A stretch of 64,000 nucleotides of DNA, taken from the NCBI GenBank assembly GCA_949752735.1, contig OX457039.1:22366830-22430829 (forward strand). Direction: 5' to 3'. The notes below the pieces were generated by a model that did not search any database, had not been told where the DNA came from, and saw only the letters and a list, made by a program, of their open reading frames with translations. The stretch's first letter is position 1. Each line of letters opens with the position of its first letter. Below, in pieces: positions 32,146 to 43,209 of this stretch. The stretch comes from Lumbricus terrestris. Its lineage: Eukaryota; Annelida; Clitellata; Crassiclitellata; Lumbricidae. The translations under genes and the position numbers were made by a program.

Positions 32146-33507
32146 CTAAAACATTCAACAACAAAAAACAAGTCATCAAAGTGAAAAATAAAGAAATCTG
32201 AACTAATGGACATCTTTGTATCACCAAATACAGAAATAATGGTAGTGTTAAACACAACCCAGATGTCAAGGTATTCAACAGCTGTATCAGTGGCGTCTGC
32301 TTGATTTTATTTCTGCACGCACAACCTGCACAAACCTGAAGCAAACGGTGATCGACGTGAGCAATTGAGGATAATGAGGGTAGGGGCTTATGAGGATGGG
32401 TCATCAAAGCTTTTTGGTGCATTTTTGGCTGCATAAAGAATATTTTGGGATAGTCTACTAGAACAGATACAATTAAAATAAATTGAGTATCACTCTTAAT
32501 CCATGTAAGCATGAATCAGACACCTGGGTAAAACAAATGTAACTTTTTAGTGTAACTGTACCGGTCTGTAGTAAGGTAGCTAGCCCTTGCCAAACTACTG
32601 TTTGCCTGTAGGCAAGGCTGAAAGTGAGCCGGGTCTGTCTGGGTCTGCGACCCAGCATTGATTTTCGTGACCTGCTGTTGCCGGGTCTCAGTCGAGTGAC
32701 GTGTTTAACACATGAACGCATAAGAAACCCAAAAATCTACATGAATGGTGAAATATTTAATGAAATTGGCAGTGGCTCTAGAAAATTTTGGGCGAATGAC
32801 TAGAAAAAGGTTGTCAGAATAATTATGTTTGAGGTCAAAGGCGTTGGTTCATCCGCCAAAGTCAGATGCAGCAACTTTTCCAAACCACTTTTAGCCCTGC
32901 CTGCAGGTATAAATGACACTTAGTGAGCTCCTCTTAAGTGCTGTAATATGCCAAGCAAATTTCTGTCCAGGGTAACGGCCTCTGTTGTCATAGACCCTGG
33001 TCAAATCGGATCCATCCTTGCAGTATCTCAATGTCAGACACATAGGTCTAAGTATTAGATAGTTCAAGTGAAGTTGATTACACACTGTTGTCATCGTTGC
33101 AGTCATCAAGATTCAGCTGTGTGTAACTCACACGCCACTGACGTCACACAAGGTGCCTGGGAAGTGGCATATTTTTTGACGACCACACTAACTCATATAA
33201 TTCTTCATTTTCAAAGACATTTCACTAAATAAATAAAAAAATATGATCGCATGTCCCTCTGGAATTACGTAGGAAACTACGTAAGACACTTCATCATGGT
33301 AAAATTGCTTTATCGACCTATTAAATTAGAGAGAGATTGAAAGAGACAGACTACAAGTGAGAAATTCTTATTTTTTAAACAAAGAGAAGACTGATATACA
33401 GGTGAATTTGTTAACTATGTAGACGTAATTCTTATATTAGAGAAAGTTAGTTATTAGTCTAATAAAAAGTTAAGAAAACCATACAAAAACTAGAAAAGTA
33501 CGTAGGC
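32146..33507. other. Intronic sequence, nothing recognised
   Basis: No family match on either strand. The minus-strand frames at 32135-32512 and 32473-32721 have no splice or domain support. Confidence 0.45.
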
Positions 33508-33895
33508 CAGAGGTTCTTAACCGGTGCGTCGCGACGCAGCTGGTGTGTCACATAAAAATGGTGTGTCGCTGGTGTGTTGCAAAGAAATAGCATGTCGCGA
33601 ATTCTCACAAAGTATCCCCATTCACTGACATACTTACTTTAACAGTTTAGTACATTTGCAGACACAGACTAAGAGAATTCGTAGCACACTATTTACCCAT
33701 ATTCTATTTTATTTTATGGCCTACATACACAGCATACATTTGCAACCATGCCGATGAAGACTGCTGCCCAATTACAAACTGCAACATTCGAAATTAACAA
33801 GTTTAGATTACCATAAGGATAATAAAAATTTCATGAAACTACAGCCGATGACAAGGAATCAGATTTTATAACAGTGAGACAGATGCTACCTGCAT
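33508..33895. mobile_element. hAT element, left half only
   Basis: Starts CAGAGGTTCTTAACCGGTGC followed by GTCGCGACGCAGC and repeated GGTGTGTCGC motifs; shares ACTTTAACAGTTTAG and AGAGAATTCGTAGCAC with the copy at 2979. It is cut by the SINE at 33902, and no right terminus follows. Confidence 0.6.
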
Positions 33896-33901
33896 GTATT
33901 T

Positions 33902-34131
33902 GGGGGGGCCCGGTAGAGTAGTGGTTAACACGCTGGCCAAGAGTGCGAGAGGTAGTGAGTTCGAGCCCCCGTTGGGCGGATTTGCTTTGTAGGCTGCCAT
34001 CGGCGCCGTGTAATTACAAAGCTGTCTGTTCAGTTGGTAGTTAAGTTTAATTAAGATTACTGCATAACCTGTAAATGTAAAGCGCAGTGCGTCTTGCAGG
34101 TGTTTAATTAAAGAAAAGATATAGATATTAT
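33902..34131 (+). mobile_element. tRNA-derived SINE
   Basis: Head GGGGGGGCCCGGTAGAGTAG, then TGGTTAACACGCTGGCCAAG and the B-box-like GAGTTCGAGCCCCCGTTGGG. The body GCTGTCTGTTCAGTTGGTAG leads to AAGCGCAGTGCGTCTTGCAG and the tail GTGTTTAATTAAAG plus ATA/TTA repeats. It is the cleanest copy of the family also found at 13263-13508 and 11740-14372. This is not a functional tRNA: acceptor-stem pairing is lost. Confidence 0.85.
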
Positions 34132-34169
34132 TATGTGAATCAACAATTATGCATAGACCTAGTGAATAT

Positions 34170-34413
34170 GTAAATGATCCTCTCCAGCCCTTGCCTCCAC
34201 CTCTTCCTCATAAGGTTGCTCCTAACTATATTCAATTCAGGTCACATGATCTCACTCTACCAGCAGTTGACACCTTTGCCAAAAGAAGATCTATAGTGAG
34301 ACTGTTAGATGAATTCGCATAAGTGTTTCCATTATTTGTTTCTTCTGGAAGCTACTACACACTGTGCTAGTTGTGCTAGTCTAATAAAGACCATTCTTAC
34401 TTACTTATTCATT
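34170..34413 (+). pseudogene. TTAC-tailed LINE, C-terminal fragment
   Basis: Plus-strand frame LPPPLPHKVAPNYIQFRSHD followed by LTLPAVDTFAKRRSIVRLLD and EFA-stop, then AATAAAGACCATTCTTACTTACTTA. Only the last 55 codons and 3' UTR of the LINE family represented at 45505-46252 remain. Confidence 0.7.
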
Positions 34414-34897
34414 TTTGTACTAGATCCAGCTATAATCTCTCTCTCTCAGCTGAACATTCACAGCTATTATACCATAATCTGGATCAAAAGAACAGGCAGC
34501 AGCAACCACCCTGCAATCCTCCATAGCAGTTGATTACAAGCAGATACCATCAGATAAGTGATGACCCGTTTTCGTCAACATACACAAACACATCAGGCCA
34601 CATTTAAGCTATTTCTTCTTGAATGAAACATGTCTTTTTATAAAAGGAATGACCATTTTAGCCAATCAACTTCAAGCCTGGCAGTCTGTAGAATGATGAC
34701 CTATACTTAGAACATGATCACTTTAAAAAAAAATTCAAATCGATCATATTAGTCTCCAATGGAACATACTGGATTACTGGATGACTCCACAGATTGGAAT
34801 AAATTACATTAGCAAGGTGCTAGTTCAGAGCATCTTATTCATGGTGTATAACACTAACCTTGCATGCAGAATAAATATCTACAAAGAATGAACACCA

Positions 34898-35562
34898 GGG
34901 GCCAAATTTATGGGAGGTGTCTTAGCTAAGACCGCTAAGATACGACTTACAAAGACGCGTCGTAGACTTTACGACACCTTGTATTCACCACTCGCACTTG
35001 CAGGACCACTTACTTAGTCGGTAACTAAAGCGTGGTTATAGTTAGCGCGCATGCGCACGGGATATTAATAGGCGGTCAGCCCATTGTCTAGCCCACTGGC
35101 TAAGGCACATAGCCAGTGGGCTAGACAAAGGGCTGTCCGGGTATGGGAACAAACAAAGACGTTGCATCGCCCATGGAAGATATCTTCGGCGGTAGACTAT
35201 ATGCGATCTAAAATGCGTTTTGTTACACATTAATGGTATTTTGTGACAGCGAAAACCGAAAACGGCAAAAACAAGCATAAATCAGCTCATCGTCCCACAG
35301 CCAACGGAATTAAATTTGGTGCTTCTGAAACACTGTTTATAGTTTAAACTGCGTCGATGTGGACGAATTGAAGATGTCCCGCCGGCCATGTTTGCCTTTA
35401 CGACAGCGACTAGTAGACTTACACGACCCTCGTAGGTTGACTAGCGTAGTCGTCACTTAGCTGGCTAAGAGGTCGTTGTGAATTCCGATTTATCCGTTAG
35501 TTGCCCACTAGTCGCAACTAGGAGGTAAGACACGTCTGAGATACCGTCATAAATTTGGCACA
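34898..35562. mobile_element. 665-bp MITE-like element with GGCCAAATTTATG ends
   Basis: Left GGGGCCAAATTTATGGGAGG and right CGTCATAAATTTGGCAC are inverted ends. Further inward GTCTTAGCTAAGAC and GGTAAGACACGTC are also inverted versions of one another. It contains a perfect 19-bp palindrome arm pair (35084-35102 / 35110-35128). Non-coding. The TSD is unclear because a SINE abuts the right end. Confidence 0.6.
35084..35128. repeat. Perfect 19-bp inverted repeat
   Basis: TTGTCTAGCCCACTGGCTA and its exact complement flank a 7-nt loop. It lies within the MITE-like element. Confidence 0.9.
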
Positions 35563-35850
35563 TGCCAGTGTGTTATCCAATGCACCTGGCATGCCAGTGT
35601 GTTATCCAATGCACCACCACACCGGTGGTGCATTGGATAACACACTGGCATGGAGAGTGAGAGGAACCAACTTCGAGCCTCGTAAGGTGGACGTGCCTTG
35701 TGTTTGCAGGCTGTCTTTTCTGTTAGTAATTAAGATGCAAGTCTTTTGTCATTTGCATTCTTGTGAATTGTTTCAAATGCAAAACTGTACATTTTAACCG
35801 ATTGCAGTGTGTCAACCGGATTGTTTAAATAAAGAAAATATAAAGAATAC
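35563..35850 (+). mobile_element. SINE with inverted duplication of its head
   Basis: The tRNA-like head GGTGCATTGGATAACACACT, then GGCATGGAGAGTGAGAGG and ACTTCGAGCCTCG, leads to a body ending in TTGTTTAAATAAAG at about 35830. The first 26 bases of the head are present in inverted orientation at 35563-35617 (AGTGTGTTATCCAATGCACC, twice), forming a hairpin. Related to, but distinct from, the SINE at 33902. Confidence 0.65.
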
Positions 35851-35886
35851 CATTTATAATCAACTCTTTTATAATCTTCAACCAAC

Positions 35887-35976
35887 CTTTGATTTATCAA
35901 TCACAGAATCCAGACAGTCAAAATATGTTGCATCTGTTACAGATTCAACTGGATTATCAAACAGCGGAAGTGTCAT
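35887..35976 (-). CDS. TLN: Talin exon, R7/R8 junction
   Basis: This 30-codon exon runs MTLPLFDNPVESVTDATYFD and then CLDSVIDKSK to an AAG/gttggt donor; the acceptor is cttctag. The core (E/D)NPV.....D..YF.CLDSV...SK matches the entry into talin R8, the four-helix bundle inserted in R7 that binds vinculin, RIAM, DLC1 and paxillin-type LD motifs (family knowledge). The leading Met is internal; splicing supplies the upstream LQ. Only 90 bp long, it is found by motif and splice sites, not by open-frame length. Confidence 0.92.
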
Positions 35977-36630
35977 CTAGAAGAATGACATGAAAACAAC
36001 AAATGATCAACAATTTAATGCAATATAATGCAACATATTGTACATAGCCACTTACAAGGCACCATTCCAAAGTGTCGTTTGCATAGCAGCCTAACTGATC
36101 TAGGTAATGAGAAAATGTGTGTCAGTCAGGCTGATGCCTGAATCAGAAGCATGTCAGACTTGTCAGTACATGCATTCAAATGAAGATTGTTCCAAGAGGA
36201 AGTTCTGATACAGGAGAAAACCAAATGAGTTCATATTGACATGCAGAGGCAAGGAATCTGTAAATCTTCCATGCCAGTAAAACATAGCAATCTGTAACTT
36301 GGTTGACTTTTAACTGAAACAAAAGGTCTGTGTTGAACCTAGTACAGTACCCATCTAACAAGACTTATACAAGGGCATCAAAGACCTTTTTAATTACTGT
36401 TGTTAGTGTTCTGTTGTTTTGACGCAGTGCAAGAGTTTTTTTTCCCAAATTTCACTTGTACCGTCATGCATGGTATTTTAAAGTGCGCACGAAAGTTTAA
36501 TTAAGTTTGAAATTCATGTTTGGGTGAACATTATAATCTGGTATACTGGAAATGAATGGGCAAATGGGGTCTGCAGATATGTCCATAATAAAGATGTAAA
36601 ACGATAATCGGTGACTATCAGCTTAAAAAA
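35977..36630. other. Intronic sequence, nothing recognised
   Basis: No coding or repeat structure that I can support upstream of the talin exon. Confidence 0.4.
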
Positions 36631-36640
36631 TAATTGATAT

Positions 36641-36981
36641 TGCCTTGCCTTGACTTGCCTTGCCTTCAACCTTCCTCGACACGAGGGTTGGTCGCATTTT
36701 GGACAGTTCTTCTCCATCCTCTCCTGTCTTCGGTTGCTCTCAACAATTGCTCTGTTGATAATTCCGTCCATTCACACATGTTGTCCCACCACCTCTTCCT
36801 AGGTCTTCCTCTTGATCTTGCTCCCGGAACCGTTCCTTGCATAATCTCCTTCTCTAAGCAGTCTCCATGTTTCCTCATGATGTGCCCGAAGTATGACAAC
36901 TTTCTTCCTTTAATTGACTCCAGTAGACTCCTTTCTACACCAGCCGTCTCCAGAACCCATTCATTTGTTTTTTTCTCAGTC
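36641..36981 (-). mobile_element. RTE-like LINE, very short 5'-truncated recent copy
   Basis: The 341 bp align with 4442-4775 at about 98% identity. The TSD AATTGATAT (36632-36640 and 36982-36990) is perfect, and the tail is GGCAA repeats. The encoded C-terminus TEKKTNEWVLETAGVERSLL through GRPRKRWWDNMCEWTELSTE runs on to ATNPRVEEG, without the premature stop of the 4442 copy. It is a young insertion. Confidence 0.92.
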
Positions 36982-37289
36982 AATTGATATTAATTATTTA
37001 ATATTAATAATAATGTTCATCATTGTTTCTTATCTTGCGATCGTCCATTAAAACTATAAGCTTAATTATTTTTGCTATTGGGAATTCGTTTGAGTACATG
37101 TTTAGCCTCGCCCTCGACGAGATATGATGTCAAGAGAAAAAACTTCACGAGCAATGGCAGCACGCTGATTATTTACAATGGTGAAATTAATTTTGCAGCG
37201 TTAACTAACACATCAACATTTGAAATGTCTATACCTCAGGATTTAAAGTGAATTGTGAGCTGAAAATAGCTGCATTGACCTTCAAAGTT

Positions 37290-38445
37290 GGCCCAGTTAG
37301 CTACATTGGTAGGAGCATTGGCCGCGCGTCTGAACGCGACTCTGAAAGAGCGGGTGCGGGCTGCGTTTCGCTTCCCGAAGGTGGCTATTTAAGAGACTCA
37401 AAAACCTCGGGCTAGCACGGTCCGTCCCCAAGGACCTAAATGGCGAGGCGTCCAATTCAAACGGGCAAGCGGTGGTGAAGGATCTCACCCGATCAAATTC
37501 AGTGAAAAATGAACAGGGGTGAGGCTATAGACCAGGGGTCTCAAACACGCGAACCCGATTAATGCGGCCCGCGAACAGCTTCCTGGGTTTTTTTTTTAAA
37601 GTTAGAAATCAGTTTAAAAGAGTTTTGCAGTTCTTTACGATTTGAACCAAGGTTTAGACTGCTTTCTACTACTTTTGATTGAACATTGAGTCCACAACAG
37701 CAGATATAGGTTAGGCATCAATGCAGATGGATTTAGTGTACCTTCAGTGCGATGCAATGCCGAAGCAGAAGAATGCACAGCAACGTTTGTATGCCGGTGT
37801 CGTAAAATATAGTATCCCCGGAATAATCGTATCTCCCCAGATGATGAGAAGTTGAAAAATGTCACTTCCGCGTGTGTTTATTTTTGCAAGTTAACTTCCA
37901 TTTGCTTGGTTTTGAACAATGACACTAACAGGTAGGCCCTATTTTTATTCCTATAATTTTTGTGACTTTGGTTTAGAGGACTTAGAACATTTAGAACACC
38001 TAAGAACGCTCAGAGTCTCTAGGCCTAACTAAATTCGAGTTGAATTACTCTGAACATTGCTTAGGATACTTTAAAAAATTAGAGTCATTTTAAATTTTGA
38101 TTACAGCATAATTTCTTTAATTATAGAGCCCACGCATTTTTCGATAATTGGGATAGAATGGTTTCCTATTTTGTTTGTAGTAGGCCTACCATCATAGTTG
38201 CACTTAAAATATACACTGTAATATTATGTGAATTTTACAGGGCTATATCATCATTACAGTATTGTATGCTGCAATGACACACAACTAATTCCAGTTTCAC
38301 GTGCACGATTAGCCTATATTTTTATGTTGCGGCACGCGAGTCATTACAAATTTCCAAATGCGGCCCACATGCTGACTTGAGTTTGAGACCTCTGCTATAG
38401 ACGGCCGCTATATAAAATCCGATTACATTTACATTTACATTTGCT
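37290..38445 (+). repeat. LINE/SINE 3' end split by a hAT element
   Basis: 37300-37524 continues at 38403 as GGCCGCTATATAAAATCCG with an ATTTAC tail repeat (38425-38445), an L2-type 3' end. The upstream part (TGGCGAGGCGTCC...CTCACCCGATC) is unclassified. The hAT 37533-38394 separates the halves. Confidence 0.55.
37533..38394. mobile_element. hAT element, TSD CTATAGAC
   Basis: Termini CAGGGGTCTCAAACACGCG and GAGTTTGAGACCTCTG, with GCGGCCCGCG and GCGGCCCAC motifs near the ends; this resembles the Charlie-type CAGGGGTCTCAAACTCGCGG terminus. TSD CTATAGAC at 37525-37532 and 38395-38402. It is 862 bp and non-coding. Confidence 0.93.
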
Positions 38446-38489
38446 AAGTTTTTGGGCATGCCAAAGCGTACCATTTCAGACTCTTGCTT

Positions 38490-39130
38490 GGGACAGTGTA
38501 ATGTAATTAGTAATTTCTATAGCATCGCTCACAGCTGTGGCCATTCAGTAGCGCTCCCAGTGCGATAATTCCTAGAGAGAAAAATAAGTCTTAAGAAAAG
38601 AGATGTAGATAGCAATCCAGAAAGGAGAGTCCCACACAGAGTAGAGGCAAGGGAATTCTATACGAAAGACCTAATGATGGTAAAGGATCGAGTTTGAGCA
38701 ATAGTGGTCCTAGCTCGTGGAACAAACAAGTCAGACCTGATCAGAGAACGGAGAGGTCGATGAGAAGATGCAAAAACAGGAGAATGAATGAGATCCCTGA
38801 CATATTTTGGTGCAAGACCCAGTTTGGCACCAGAGCAAGGACTTTATATTTAATGTGGGAACAGAGAGTAGACCAGTGTAATTGGTTGACCCTAAACGAT
38901 GATAATGTCAGATTATTTAGAAAGGCGAGCTATCAATTGAGCAGCATTAAGGACAAGTTGAACGGGAGGTATAGACATACCTTAGGAAGACCAATAAGAA
39001 GGGAATTACAGTAATCAATTCTGGAACAGACAAATGCATGGACTATGGATGTCATGGTAGAAAGGGAGACAGATCTATATATATTTTCGCTTAATGATAA
39101 AACCAAGTGACACACCGCACATGGGTACAT
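38490..39130 (-). pseudogene. L2-like LINE C-terminal fragment
   Basis: Minus-strand frames read SLSTMTSIVHAFVCSRIDYC and NSLLIGLPK, then decayed C-terminus and a 3' end with GGGAGCGCTACTGAATGG and GCGATGCTATAGAAATTAC. Aligns with the block 15921-16463 of the other LINE. Confidence 0.7.
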
Positions 39131-39199
39131 GAAGAGAAAATGATCTAGAAAAAGTAATTTAAAAAAAAGTCATATTATGTAACGGTCATTCAGTGTTAG

Positions 39200-39515
39200 T
39201 TATAGGCATATAAAGAGGAGGATTTTTCTTCTCGTCCGTATAAAATACGTGGGATGAAATTGCGGTCGTCCTTTACAGGCAGCGAGAAGTCGTGTGGTCG
39301 TTGACGAAGTTATAGCAAAGTTTAGTCCTTGGAAAAGATGCCAAAAAGTGACACCTAAGTCACAGACAAAAGTTGAAAATGTAAAATGAGGCAAGGACTC
39401 AGAGAGTAGCAAAAACTCGATTTTCAGAAGTCGCTGGCAGTGCCAAGCCAGATCAGTTGAGTTTTGGAAGAAGTCATTGGCTTTTCTCAATAAAACTCTC
39501 ACAAATGACATTGAG
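39200..39515 (-). pseudogene. Probable L2-like LINE fragment
   Basis: The frame includes VCDLGVTFWHLFQGLNFAI, which resembles the DLGVTLDQELTLSDHV helix of L2-like reverse transcriptases, upstream of and in the same orientation as the 38490-39130 fragment. Probably the same element with a decayed join. Confidence 0.4.
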
Positions 39516-39551
39516 CCGATCTCCTTTTATCAACGGCATAATTTTTCTTAA

Positions 39552-39623
39552 CCCCTTTAGCGGCCGATCGGCTTATAATCATACAAAAATTGACGACTAT
39601 AATCGGGACACCTGGTAAAGGGA
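39552..39623. mobile_element. 72-bp palindromic TTAA-flanked MITE
   Basis: TTAA (39548-39551 and 39624-39627) flanks CCCCTTTAGCGGCCG...CACCTGGTAAAGGGA. The internal TCGGCTTATAATCAT and GACTATAATCGGGA are imperfect inverted halves. A second copy at 54378-54450 has the same ends and core. Confidence 0.8.
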
Positions 39624-39639
39624 TTAACTCTCAATTTAA

Positions 39640-40620
39640 CTCTTAATTTTCTTAGTACTAACTGTTTATCAGAGTAAGCAGTGTTTATAGCTTTAGTTCA
39701 TGACCTTGCTCATGAAGTGTGTCTGAATACACATTCTTTCTGTCATCGATGCCTTGGTCATTTTTATTTTTAGAAATTTGAACTTCATTGCTTTAATAGC
39801 AAAATTATGAATCTGACAGATTCCTTATTTACCAAATTCATTGTCATCCTGCTAAGTGACTTCACAGTGCTGTGCAGCTATGCTGGTACCCTGTTTCTTT
39901 CCTACATAACAATAATAAGGATTATCTGGAAGCAACAAGGCTATATGATAACAATTTTTTTAGATGAGACTTAATAAAGTCGGGTTTTTAAAACTCTTTG
40001 TTGCATCACGTTTTTGAATCGTGAAAAAACTGTGGGTGGTCTCACTAAAAGTGGTATAACGTTTGTTCTGTTTGAAGTTCCTTGATGAAATTTGGCCATT
40101 GTACATAGATATGAATTGCCTTTAAGCCTGTAAAATTTGATTTAAAAATTCTTACTTCTCGTTAAGATATTGGCAAAAAATCATAGGGGTCTTTTCTATG
40201 GCCCCACCGTGTATGTATGCAAAACATGTACACACTACAATATGGAGCCATTCAAGGTCGCAGGGTCAGCCATGGAGAAAGTGTGGTGCTGTGTGATTCA
40301 GTCCACGAGCATGGAACAATAAGTTCTGCTTGTGCAGCTGAGCGGAGAGAGCAGTGTCACTGGACATGTGTGGTGGAGCAGCAGAGCTCCTGCAAGTATA
40401 GAGGGGCCAACACAATCATATCCATCTCCTCCACTTCATCCTAAGCATCAAAGCTGTATGGTAGATTCTGGACAATTAAAAATAAATCCAAAGCTTCTAT
40501 CCAACATTTGACCTTATGGATATTGGCTGTTTGTCCATTGCTCTCATTCATTGGGAGGGACTGAAAAATAGCAAACAATCTTTCTCACTTGGTTGAATCT
40601 TGTCTGCATCCCAATATTCA
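39640..40620. other. Intronic sequence, nothing recognised
   Basis: No coding or repeat structure that I can support; the 75-codon frame at 40217 has no match. Confidence 0.4.
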
Positions 40621-40625
40621 ATTGT

Positions 40626-40627
<2 letters not shown>

Positions 40628-40675
<48 letters not shown>
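40628..40675. repeat. (AATC)n microsatellite
   Basis: About 12 tetranucleotide units, followed by TTTTATTGATCACC; probably the tail of a lost LINE 3' end. Confidence 0.9.
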
Positions 40676-40676
<1 letters not shown>

Positions 40677-41035
40677 CTTTTATTGATCACCATAATTCAT
40701 GCAAGCAAACAATTTGGACATTCATGTACAGTGGCATTAATTGTTTATAATAAACACTTTTCTGCAACCAATGTCTTAAGTTACGGAGTTCCTTTTTACT
40801 AGGGCTGTTGTTCGATTAAAAATTTTAATCGAAATTAATCGCGCGATAAATTTTTTTAATCGCAATTAACTGCAAATTAATCGCAATACATTTCCTTCAA
40901 ATATACTAATCTTACTATTTTCTAAGGACCCCTGAAACATAAAATTTTAATGACTAGATGCATTCTTTCTATTGCAAACATATTTAAAAACCTTTGGCTT
41001 AGGCATATTGAATTTCTGCATTTTGTTTATTGAAC

Positions 41036-41175
41036 ATGGATGAAGAACGTGATGGAGGACCTAGAAACGCATGGCATGGACATACGAAGAGCGATGGATA
41101 AGACCAAAGAAAGAGCAACTTGGAGACGTCTTGTAAAGGCCTCATCGTCAGCATGCGCTTGACGGAGAAATTGGA
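41036..41175 (+). mobile_element. 140-bp RTE-type LINE 3' end with 11-bp TSD
   Basis: The frame WMKNVMEDLETHGMDIRRAM then DKTKERATWRRLVKASS ends in a stop, the C-terminus of an RTE-type polyprotein. Flanked by GTTTATTGAAC (41025-41035 and 41176-41186). Absent from hAT copy 2 at the same site, which gives a clean empty-site comparison. Confidence 0.88.
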
Positions 41176-41524
41176 GTTTATTGAACAGTTTTGTATGACA
41201 GACAGAATTGAAACACTGTTCAAATCAGTCAACTGCTCAAAATCCGTTAATTTTTTTCATTTAGCCACCTTTAATTAAAATGACATAGGCCTAAATGTGA
41301 AATTAGACAACCGTTTTCTGACTATCAAGATTAATTATTTATTCAGGAAATTGTATAGGACTATAGGCAGACCAGTTTATTTACATTGGACGGTTCAAGG
41401 GATGCTCTTATTAATTAACAATAGTAGGTCTACTATTGAACCTCAGTATTTAGTCACAATTTTTCACAAGAGGTTGCGGTTCTTGCCAAACCTCATCTCA
41501 GTTGTCCTTCTGTAAACATATATA

Positions 41525-42203
41525 TTCGTTTAATGTGAAAAAAAATGTGAAAAAAACAGGTTGACAAGACCGCAACTCAGTAACATGGAAGGGAAGTACT
41601 ACGGGTTACACAGTCGCTTGTTGAGAAGGCACTTATAGAGGGTTCTTGGAATAAAGTTTTTATCGTCCTTCGGTGGCAACTCAAAGTCATGCAGACGTGG
41701 TCGAAGGCAGTATTGATGCTGAATAATCGGAGGGAACAAGGTCCGCAGCACATGATACGGGTTTTTGATTATAGACTGTAATAGACTATCGTCGGCTTCT
41801 TAAGCCAAGTCCGATACGCGTGGAGAGTCTTCCGGCAGGTAGCCCATCCGCTCCATTCTGCGGAGAAAACGGTCAAGTCTGCTCCTGTCATCAGCGCTGG
41901 TGAAACCCCACCAGGCTGGAGCAGCGTAGAGGAGTCACAGTTGTGGCTCGAGCAACGTCATGTAGCACTGTTGATGGTAGGCCATGAGACTTGAGAACAC
42001 GGAGGGCGTAAAGGGAGCGGGAACAGGTCCCCAGAACAGGTCCCCAGAACCCCAGCGATGTGTTTGGATACACTGAGGTCTTCTCGCAGTGTCACTCCAA
42101 GTATCTTTAAAGATGTAACTCGCTCCACTCCGGTGATTGCTGGCGGCAGAATGATGTTTCGGCGGCGATGGATCAGCATCTCACGTGATTTGGTGGTGAA
42201 TGA
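41525..42203 (-). pseudogene. TTAC-type LINE C-terminal fragment inside hAT copy 1
   Basis: Minus-strand frames read RRNIILPPAITGVERVTSLK, ILGVTLREDLSVSKHIAGVL, then LYALRVLKSHGLPSTVLHDV, ARATTVTPL and WWGFTSADDR-type text, with a small tandem duplication of GGGGACCTGTTCT (42029-42050). Matches the 45505-46252 family. Absent from hAT copy 2. Confidence 0.75.
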
Positions 42204-42621
42204 TTATATCATTTGAAACCTGAAATCCATTGGTCTTGCCATCTCATGGAGTTCAACCAACGTAGTCTGATGTCTGACGGAGTGAGGAAAGAGGAAACAA
42301 CCTTAGTGGACGATGCGATGCGGCCGATGTCGACGACTCATCGTTGGCATTTAACGCATGTTTTGGTTCGCATGCAGGCGATAATTGAGCAAAGAATTGC
42401 TACGATAATACTCAAATTCTTTGTTGGAATACTTGCCAAAGAATTTATCACTAACTTTAAGTATGAGGCTTCCGTTTAAAAGGAGTTTTTCTGCCTCTGA
42501 TTCCATTTTAATCAGATCTAATTAACGCGTACGATTAAGGCGTTAAAAACTTAAATCGCAAATTTTTTTAACGCATTAATCGCACACATCAACGTGATTA
42601 AATCAAAAGCCCTACTTTTTA

Positions 42622-42673
42622 CATTACCACTACACCCATCATATGGACCATATGATGTGGTGTAGTGGTAATG
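42622..42673. repeat. Hairpin with near-perfect 25-bp arms
   Basis: CATTACCACTACACC...TCATATGG and CCATATGATG...GGTGTAGTGGTAATG form two stacked inverted repeats around a single base. It sits immediately outside the hAT TSD. Confidence 0.8.
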
Positions 42674-42679
42674 CATGCA

Positions 42680-43209
42680 AAAGCCGTACAAGTGATAATC
42701 AAGTAACCATTTAAATGAGTAGCGAACCATATGATATGGTTTCCTACTCAAATAAATAGTTCCTTGATATCTCTTGTACAGCATGTACGCAGTTGATACC
42801 CAGTCTACCTTGCATTGTGCTTTCACTGATTCATCAGATCATACCCTGATTCTAATCTCTGATTGTGATTTTTGGTTAAAGCAACCATTGGCTAATGTTC
42901 TGGGCATGATGACAAAGATGTATAAGAGTCATTTGGAATCGATTAGCATACATATAGACATTAAAACTTATTAATTCAGTTTCTGCTCATCATCAAAACT
43001 TGAAGGTCTTCTACAGTGTCCTGGTAATTCTTAAAAGCCATTGAATAAATTAATAGTTTTAAACTGAGGCATAAAATGCCCTTTTGTCGAGTCAGTAAAC
43101 ATTCTGTTGCACAAACCATCACAGAAAATAAAGGTCACACAAGTTCTATGTCTCATAGCCATTCAAAGGCAATTTAAGCAGAAAAGACAACAGATAAAGT
43201 GCTTCCTAC
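42680..43209. other. Intronic sequence, nothing recognised
   Basis: A second short AACCATATGATATGGTT palindrome (42727-42743) is the only structure seen. The 43304-43880 segment beyond the exon is similarly featureless. Confidence 0.4.

Larger units (their letters stand above)
40800..42614. mobile_element. hAT element (TAGGGCTG family) copy 1, TSD CTTTTTAC
   Basis: Begins TAGGGCTGTTGTTCGATTA with repeated AATTAATCGC motifs, and ends with AATCGC...CGTGATTAAATCAAAAGCCCTA. TSD CTTTTTAC at 40792-40799 and 42615-42622. Compared with copy 2 (47860-48761) it carries two extra insertions, an RTE 3' piece (41036-41175) and a LINE fragment (about 41525-42203), which explains its 1,815-bp length. Confidence 0.9.

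Noticed and set aside
33902..33975. A tRNA gene
   Set aside because: A- and B-box-like motifs are present but cloverleaf pairing is lost and a long body with simple-repeat tail follows; it is the head of a SINE that recurs in the window.
42622..42673. microRNA precursor
   Set aside because: Arms of 25 bp with virtually no loop are too perfect and too short for a typical pre-miRNA; it looks like a MITE relic or DNA palindrome.
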